DNA from: Pantoea sp. CCBC3-3-1
GTDB taxonomy: Bacteria > Pseudomonadota > Gammaproteobacteria > Enterobacterales > Enterobacteriaceae
Length of the DNA: 64,000 nt
Direction of reading: 5' to 3'
Assembly: GCF_007981265.1 (NCBI RefSeq)
Contig: NZ_CP034363.1
Coordinates: 62,001-126,000, forward strand
In this document: one piece after another, positions 59,250-64,000 of the stretch
Numbering within the stretch: the first letter of the stretch is position 1
Layout of the letters: every line of letters begins with the position of its first letter
The notes under the pieces: model-generated
Told to the model about the DNA's origin: nothing
The model's input: the letters and a program-made list of their open reading frames with translations, nothing else
Databases searched by the model: none
Program-made: the position numbers and the translations under genes

Positions 59250-60899
59250 TTACTGTGGATAGGCGACCCAGTCACCGCCGTTCAGCCGGATCCAGGGTTT
59301 GCCCTGATACATCATCACTACCGCGTTATCGTTTTCTGACACGACCTGCGTTTGCGGCAGGTTTTCCGTCAGTACTGACATATTCACGTTGGCAGCATTA
59401 AATACCTGGCCATCTACCACGCGGGAAACCAGCTCGGAAATCGCCTGCAGGCTGGTGGGCGATTCCACGCTTAGCGTCGGTTGGTGAGGCGCTTTCATGC
59501 CCGCGAACTTAATGCCCACCGGCACATGAGTGATGCTCGGGCTGGGGATATCACGCAGACCAGACATCTGCATTTTGTCGCCCTGCAACGCGGCACCGTG
59601 CTCAGGCACCACAATCACCATCACGCGACGGCCCGATTTATCCAGATTGGTAAGGAAAGTATCCAACTGATCGAAAAGCTGTTTGGCTCGTGGTTGCCAG
59701 GGGGCGGTTTTTGTACTTCCCAGCTCACGTGTCCCATCATGCAGTGGGATCAGGTTATAGAAGGTAGCACTGCGCGCATCCTGGCTTTTCTGCCTGTCGT
59801 CCAGCCAGCGCTGCATCAGTTCGCCATCATTAAATACCGGCGAGCTGTCGAACGAAGACCACGAAGGTTTGATGCCCGTCTGTGACATTAACGGCGCCTG
59901 CAAATCGCCATCATCACGCAGCTCCTGCAAATAGTTACCAAACACACCGGTATGATCCATCATCAGCTGCTCTTTGAAGCCCAGTTTTGCCAGGTTATCA
60001 AACAGGTAGCATTGCTGGTCGGCCTGTTTATACAGATCGCTGTGTGACGCCTGGCCGCAGCTGGCGCGTAACAGGCGGATCCCTGCCGGACCGCTGTAAC
60101 CTGTTGCCGAGTTATAGTTACTCAGCAAGATATCAAAGTGTTTCCACAGGGGATGATCGCGCAGCTGAGCGGTGTCCAAATCGGACCAGGCCAGCGAGCA
60201 GATATTGATCACCAGGATATCAAAAGGCGCTGAATCAGCAGGCAGCGAGTCCGGGAAATGGGTTACGCGCTGTTTTTCATTCTCATAAAACTTGTTGAGA
60301 TAGGCCGTCAGATTAGCGCTGGTCGGCGGGGCTGACTGATCCATGGCGTTCGCTGTCGCGGCGGCATTATTGGGCTGGGCGGCGGTATTCAGCGCCACGG
60401 GCGGTGCGGCCTCTTTGCCCGGAAGCAGGGCAAAAGAGGGGCCAGCGATATTAACAATATTCACCCACAGCAGCATCAGCGAAACCAGCACGGTAATGCG
60501 CAGCCATTGTGAAATAAACAAGTAGATCACCAGCATCACAAAGCCGGTGCCGATCATCTGCCAGTTAATAAAGCGATTGACCAGATCGAGTAAATAGGCG
60601 CCGGAGAAGCCTGCCAGCTGACCGCCCTGGCTGAGAATACTCTCCGGGCCTGGCAGCCAGGTATCATGCCAAAACAGCGCAATGCCCACGGGAATGGCGA
60701 TCCAGTGGCGCAGACGATTCAGCCGCTCACCGGGTAAGGGCAGCAGCAGTGCCGCAAGAAAAACCAGGTTAGTCAGAGCATGAAAATTGAGGTAACCAAA
60801 CCACAACAGCGCAAATTTGATCAGGAAATAAAAATTCCAGCCGCCCAGGCCGCGCCAGTTGAGCAGAGCAGAAGGCTTTTGGGTGTTTCGTTGACTCAT
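59250..60899 (-). CDS. bcsG: Cellulose phosphoethanolamine transferase BcsG
   Basis: 549 residues (E. coli 559). Four or five N-terminal membrane spans (about 25-155), linker, then a periplasmic zinc-dependent alkaline-phosphatase-fold domain: C234 (INICSLAWSD) and S269 (ATGYSGPAGIRLLRASCG), corresponding by my alignment to E. coli C243 and nucleophile S278, and VPEHGAAL as zinc ligands. Adds phosphoethanolamine to cellulose. Last gene of bcsEFG; overlaps bcsF by 4 nt. Confidence 0.95.
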   Translation of the reverse strand: MSQRNTQKPSALLNWRGLGGWNFYFLIKFALLWFGYLNFHALTNLVFLAALLLPLPGERLNRLRHWIAIPVGIALFWHDTWLPGPESILSQGGQLAGFSGAYLLDLVNRFINWQMIGTGFVMLVIYLFISQWLRITVLVSLMLLWVNIVNIAGPSFALLPGKEAAPPVALNTAAQPNNAAATANAMDQSAPPTSANLTAYLNKFYENEKQRVTHFPDSLPADSAPFDILVINICSLAWSDLDTAQLRDHPLWKHFDILLSNYNSATGYSGPAGIRLLRASCGQASHSDLYKQADQQCYLFDNLAKLGFKEQLMMDHTGVFGNYLQELRDDGDLQAPLMSQTGIKPSWSSFDSSPVFNDGELMQRWLDDRQKSQDARSATFYNLIPLHDGTRELGSTKTAPWQPRAKQLFDQLDTFLTNLDKSGRRVMVIVVPEHGAALQGDKMQMSGLRDIPSPSITHVPVGIKFAGMKAPHQPTLSVESPTSLQAISELVSRVVDGQVFNAANVNMSVLTENLPQTQVVSENDNAVVMMYQGKPWIRLNGGDWVAYPQ

Positions 60900-61081
60900 G
60901 TCTTATCCGATTCTGAAGAATTACGCCGCCAGGTGCCTTCGTATTTCAGTGCACGGGGCGGTGTAACCCGCAGCACCAGCCTCCGCCATTGGCTGGGTAG
61001 CCAGCGGGCATAAAAAGGTTTTAGTAACATTAGCAGCAAAATCACCAGGATCAGGATTTGCACGCCATCCATTAAGGTCAT
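60896..61081 (-). CDS. bcsF: Cellulose biosynthesis small membrane protein BcsF
   Basis: 61 residues, one membrane span (about 5-22, DGVQILILVILLLMLLKPF) and a basic cytoplasmic tail ending in WRRNSSESDKT. Recruits BcsE to the membrane and supports BcsG-dependent modification (family knowledge). Both ends overlap neighbours by 4 nt (ATGA with bcsE and with bcsG). Confidence 0.9.
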   Translation of the reverse strand: MTLMDGVQILILVILLLMLLKPFYARWLPSQWRRLVLRVTPPRALKYEGTWRRNSSESDKT

Positions 61082-62622
61082 GTTGGATTATCCGGTTGTG
61101 GCTCGCCAAGGGTCAGGTTTTGCGGCTGACGACGCTCAATAACGGGCGCGGCAGTGGGCGCCTGTTTCTGCATCTGAGGTGCCGATGCATCCTGCCAGGC
61201 CGTAGGGACTTTTTCCGCCATCTGCCTGACTTCAGACAGGATCTGGAGATCTTCATACCAGACCAGCCGGTTAGTGAAGATTTCATCATGGGGCAGCTGG
61301 AAGATAAATTTCAGCGCCGTGTTCAGATCGCTGAAGCGACAGGAAGAGAGGAAAAGATAGAGCCTGTCGTTAACCAGCGTCACTAAATCACCGTAGCGGC
61401 GCGGCTTGCAGAGCGTCAGCGCTTGCTCAGGCTTTAGCTGAGGGACAGGTCGTAGCGCAACCAGCAACCCTTTGCCGTTTTCCGGTAGCAGGGTGTTATT
61501 CACCAGCAAATTCACCGAATGGCAGAAGGCGTTGAGCGGCAGATAGCCCCGTTCCTGTAACGGCTGCATAGATTGCATCAGCGCGGTAAGGTCAGCCGGG
61601 ACATGGCGATTGTACGTCTGTCCCTGAATGCCTTCCAGCAGCGTGAGAAAGCGTGACATAGCGGCATTGTAGGGCACGATAGCATTGACGCCGCAGGCCA
61701 GCAGCAGGCGTTCGTCGCTGTAGCGCAGCGCCGTTTGCATCTCGCGGACGACTATTTTCAGGCCGCTGCCTCGCGTGCGGCGCAGATTGTGAATCTGTCC
61801 AGCCAGCTGGGGAATCTGCTCGCTGTGTTGCAAACTGAAGATGACGGTGGCGGCATTCGCCTGCTCGGCTCGATGATAAGTGCTGGTATTATCATCAAAA
61901 AGTGCCCACTGATTAGACAGCGGCGGTGCGCCTTCCAGCACGGATTTATGGGCCAGATAAAACTGTTCATCATTTAATGTCAGTGGCGTGTTTTGTTCAG
62001 TCTGCTCAATTAAAGCGAAGCGGCTTTCATTTAATGTGAAACGTAATGCACGATCGGCGAGCATTCCTTCGCCATTCGCCCACCAGTTAATACGGTAATT
62101 CCAGCTATCCTGCTGCCAGTCGAGTTGAGCCAGCCCCTCAACGTGGCGATAAAAACGTTGAAGTTGACTGCGTAAATTATTAATCCCTGAACCGAATGTA
62201 ATAATCAACAAAGTTATTTGTTTTCCAGTCAGGCTTCGTTGTGTTTTTTTCACCCAGAGTCTTAATTCTTCCTGATTTAATTTTTCCCATAATAAAGAAG
62301 GGGCAAAAAATATCGTCAGACGCGGTTTTTCGGGCAGCACTTTCAGCAGATCGTCAGAAAAAGCCAGCAGAGCTTTACGGGTTTCAGGCAATGAAAACAA
62401 AGGAATAGATGCGGGTCCGCCTTGCGGGGCAGGCGTTAGCAGCTCTGCCGGAGAATTTCCAGCGCTGATTAAGGCTACCGAACGCTGGGCCGCAATGCAT
62501 TGCCGTAGCAAAAGACGTGCGTCCTCCTGGCGCGTAGCCGTCAGCCAGTAGCATCCTGATGGCTGCATCAGCATTAATTCTTCTCTGACCTGGTCGAATC
62601 CTAATGTAAATGAAGGTGTCAT
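61078..62622 (-). CDS. bcsE: c-di-GMP-binding cellulose regulator BcsE
   Basis: 514 residues (E. coli 523). N-terminal receiver/NTPase-like domains and a C-terminal GGDEF I-site-like (GIL) domain with RxxD at R409-Y-G-D412 (KPRRYGDLVTLVND), the c-di-GMP site. Cytoplasmic, increases cellulose output and interacts with BcsF, BcsR and BcsQ. First gene of the leftward bcsEFG operon, divergent from bcsR. Confidence 0.92.
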   Translation of the reverse strand: MTPSFTLGFDQVREELMLMQPSGCYWLTATRQEDARLLLRQCIAAQRSVALISAGNSPAELLTPAPQGGPASIPLFSLPETRKALLAFSDDLLKVLPEKPRLTIFFAPSLLWEKLNQEELRLWVKKTQRSLTGKQITLLIITFGSGINNLRSQLQRFYRHVEGLAQLDWQQDSWNYRINWWANGEGMLADRALRFTLNESRFALIEQTEQNTPLTLNDEQFYLAHKSVLEGAPPLSNQWALFDDNTSTYHRAEQANAATVIFSLQHSEQIPQLAGQIHNLRRTRGSGLKIVVREMQTALRYSDERLLLACGVNAIVPYNAAMSRFLTLLEGIQGQTYNRHVPADLTALMQSMQPLQERGYLPLNAFCHSVNLLVNNTLLPENGKGLLVALRPVPQLKPEQALTLCKPRRYGDLVTLVNDRLYLFLSSCRFSDLNTALKFIFQLPHDEIFTNRLVWYEDLQILSEVRQMAEKVPTAWQDASAPQMQKQAPTAAPVIERRQPQNLTLGEPQPDNPT

Positions 62623-62799
62623 AAGTTATTTCGCAACCCGGATTATTCCATGGACTGAGTGTAGACCCGTTAAAAAATGGTGTAACAGCATTGTATTCTG
62701 GCTAATATACATTACAACTTATAGCAAACCGATTTAAACCAGGCCTAAAAATTTATTTTTTCGGACTCATATTTTTTCTTCCGTCTGGGGCTATCAACG
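62623..62799. promoter_or_regulatory. bcsEFG / bcsRQA divergent promoter region
   Basis: 177 bp, AT-rich, between the divergent bcsE and bcsR starts. TGGCTAATATACAT around 62700 is a plausible extended -10 for the rightward operon. No clear operator seen. Confidence 0.45.
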
Positions 62800-62997
62800 A
62801 TGACAGAACAACCCAACCCGAAACTTCCTGTTGCGCGTGAAGCGCAGGATGATATTCGTGCGCTCGAAAAGGCTTTTTCTTTACAGAACTGGCACTACAT
62901 TGATATTGCGCGCCAGGAGAGGCTTGCCGGTATTTTAACCCGTTGGCCGCTGCTGGCGGAATTTGCTACTGCTGTACAGATCAAGAGTCAGCAATGA
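62800..62997 (+). CDS. bcsR: Cellulose biosynthesis protein BcsR
   Basis: 65 residues (YhjR family), opening MTEQPNPKLPVAREAQDDIR with the conserved QNWHYIDIARQERLAGILTR. In E. coli BcsR forms a regulatory complex with BcsQ and BcsE that supports BcsA stability. The stop overlaps the bcsQ start as ATGA. Confidence 0.93.
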   Translation: MTEQPNPKLPVAREAQDDIRALEKAFSLQNWHYIDIARQERLAGILTRWPLLAEFATAVQIKSQQ

Positions 62998-63722
62998 CGG
63001 TTATTGCACTTCAGGGCGTACGGGGCGGAACAGGTACCAGCTCGTTAACCGCAGCGTTTGCATGGGCGTTAAGCCAGCTGGGTGAAAGCGTGATAGCGGT
63101 GGATTTATCACCTCATAATTTGCTACGAATGCATTTTAATATGCCTTTTGAGCAGCCTCGCGGCTGGTTACGTGCCGCGTTTGACAACGGTCCATGGCAG
63201 CAAAGCGCGCTGCGCTATACGCCCGATTTAGATTTTATCCCGGCGGGTCAGTTAAACGAGTCCGAACGTCTGGCCTTTGCCAGCCAGTCTGCGCGGCATA
63301 GCGAGGCCTGGGCTGAACAGCTTGCCGAACTCAAAGCAAGCTATGCCTGGATCCTGCTGGATTTGCCCGCTGAAGATACACCCTGGACGCGCGCCATGCT
63401 GGCGCTGGCCGATCGGGTTATTAATGTCGTGGTGCCGGATGCGAACTGTCATATCCGACTGCATCAGCAGACTTTTCCTGCGAATACGCTGTTTTTACTG
63501 AATCAATTCTCCTCAGTGAGCAAAGCGCAGCAGGATCTTCATCAGTTATGGTTTAACAGCCTGCACAATTTGATTCCATTGACTATTCATCGTGATGAAG
63601 CCGTAGCCGAAGCGCTGCTAAACAAGCAGCCTTTGGGGGAATATCGTCCGCAGAGTCTGGCGGCTGAAGGGATGGTGACCTTCGCCAACTGGGCGCTGAT
63701 TAACCTGCGAGAGAAAGCGTAA
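62994..63722 (+). CDS. bcsQ: BcsQ, MinD-like protein of the E. coli-type operon
   Basis: 242 residues from the ATG at 62994 (MTVIALQGVRGGTGTSSLTA), coupled to bcsR. The Walker A is degenerate in sequence (GVRGGTGTSS, lacking both lysines of KGGxGKT), the same as in E. coli BcsQ (RGGVGTTT). ANCHIRLHQQ and IHRDEAVAEALLNKQPLGEY match E. coli. Required for cellulose synthase function at the pole; nucleotide binding is retained in E. coli despite the deviant loop. A second, Walker-intact BcsQ is at 48463-49260. Confidence 0.94.
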   Translation: MTVIALQGVRGGTGTSSLTAAFAWALSQLGESVIAVDLSPHNLLRMHFNMPFEQPRGWLRAAFDNGPWQQSALRYTPDLDFIPAGQLNESERLAFASQSARHSEAWAEQLAELKASYAWILLDLPAEDTPWTRAMLALADRVINVVVPDANCHIRLHQQTFPANTLFLLNQFSSVSKAQQDLHQLWFNSLHNLIPLTIHRDEAVAEALLNKQPLGEYRPQSLAAEGMVTFANWALINLREKA

Positions 63723-64000
63723 TGGCGCCGTTACGTTGGCTTTTGACCGCGCCCGCAATGACCGCGCTACAACAGCGCTATGCGGGTTATCGTAGCCACG
63801 GCGCTCCGGCGTTCACGGCGGTCATCCAGTGCTTCTGGGTCATACTGGGCTGGACTGTGCTGCGTTTTGAAACGCCCGCCTGGCAACGGGTATTGCATCA
63901 GCGTCGGCGGCTTTATCCACACATTTCCCCGGAGCGCCCACGCCCGGCAGATATTCTGCGCTTTTTGCTGCAAAGCCTCTGGCTGCTGCTGGTGATGCCC
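63722..64000 (+). CDS. bcsA: Cellulose synthase catalytic subunit BcsA, E. coli-type, N-terminal part (cut by window edge)
   Basis: 93 codons visible, starting at the ATG 63722 that overlaps the bcsQ stop (TAATG). Translation opens MAPLRWLLTAPAMTALQQRY and continues YRSHGAPAF and LYPHISPERPRPADI, matching the N-terminal extension specific to E. coli-type BcsA and absent from the 698-residue BcsA at 49347. The catalytic domain lies outside the window. Confidence 0.92.
   Translation, partial: MAPLRWLLTAPAMTALQQRYAGYRSHGAPAFTAVIQCFWVILGWTVLRFETPAWQRVLHQRRRLYPHISPERPRPADILRFLLQSLWLLLVMP

Overview
The window is chromosomal DNA from a gamma-proteobacterium of the order Enterobacterales. Almost every core protein (GlyQ, WecH, MalT, MalP, MalQ, MalEFGK, LamB, MalM, EptB, DppABCDF, BcsEFG/RQA) reads as a close relative of its E. 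coli counterpart. Much of the gene order is E. coli-like (glyS-glyQ-wecH; eptB-dppABCDF-bcs), but the accessory content is different. I infer a plant- or environment-associated member, perhaps Erwiniaceae (Pantoea/Erwinia/Mixta-like) or a Kosakonia/Enterobacter-like genus; the sequence alone does not fix the genus. I found no tRNA, rRNA, insertion sequence, prophage or CRISPR array.

Layout. (1) 1-3.6 kb: glyS (cut by the window edge) and glyQ on the minus strand, a HigBA-type toxin-antitoxin pair, and wecH. (2) 3.6-18.6 kb: the whole maltose/maltodextrin regulon in one block: activator malT, divergent malPQ, malEFG, divergent malK-lamB-malM. Candidate MalT boxes lie in both divergent control regions. 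(3) 18.6-21.4 kb: a GlxA-like AraC regulator with an isochorismatase-family hydrolase, then a DUF2000 gene divergent from an Lrp/AsnC regulator. (4) 21.7-35.6 kb: a BapA-like adhesin of about 2960 residues followed by its presumed type I secretion system (TolC-like channel, LapB-like ABC transporter, HlyD-like adaptor). (5) 35.8-38.9 kb: an RcnB-like periplasmic protein, an unknown membrane protein, a MESH1-like HD hydrolase, and the OhrR/Ohr organic peroxide pair. (6) 39.2-47.4 kb: eptB (LPS phosphoethanolamine transferase) and the dipeptide ABC transporter dppABCDF. (7) 47.8-64 kb: two different cellulose synthase operons side by side, a bcsD-type operon bcsO-Q-A-B-C-D-Z, then the E. coli-type divergent bcsGFE / bcsRQA, the last gene running off the end.

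How it works together. The mal block imports maltodextrins (LamB, MalEFGK), degrades them in the cytoplasm (MalP, MalQ) and controls this through MalT. The 21-36 kb and 47-64 kb segments look like a biofilm matrix zone: a giant secreted surface protein plus two cellulose export machines, with two kinds of c-di-GMP receptor visible (PilZ in BcsA, GIL domain in BcsE) and a cellulose-modifying phosphoethanolamine transferase (BcsG).

Most interesting points: the internal architecture of the adhesin (seven-unit near-identical 288-bp repeat array, a hexanucleotide Asp/Ala/Thr tract, and four copies of the C-terminal module that I would expect once); the paired cellulose operons with paralogous bcsQ genes of opposite Walker A state; two unannotated small ORFs with strong Shine-Dalgarno signals (ahead of eptB and ahead of the adhesin); and a toxin-antitoxin module with a four-site palindromic operator between glyQ and wecH.
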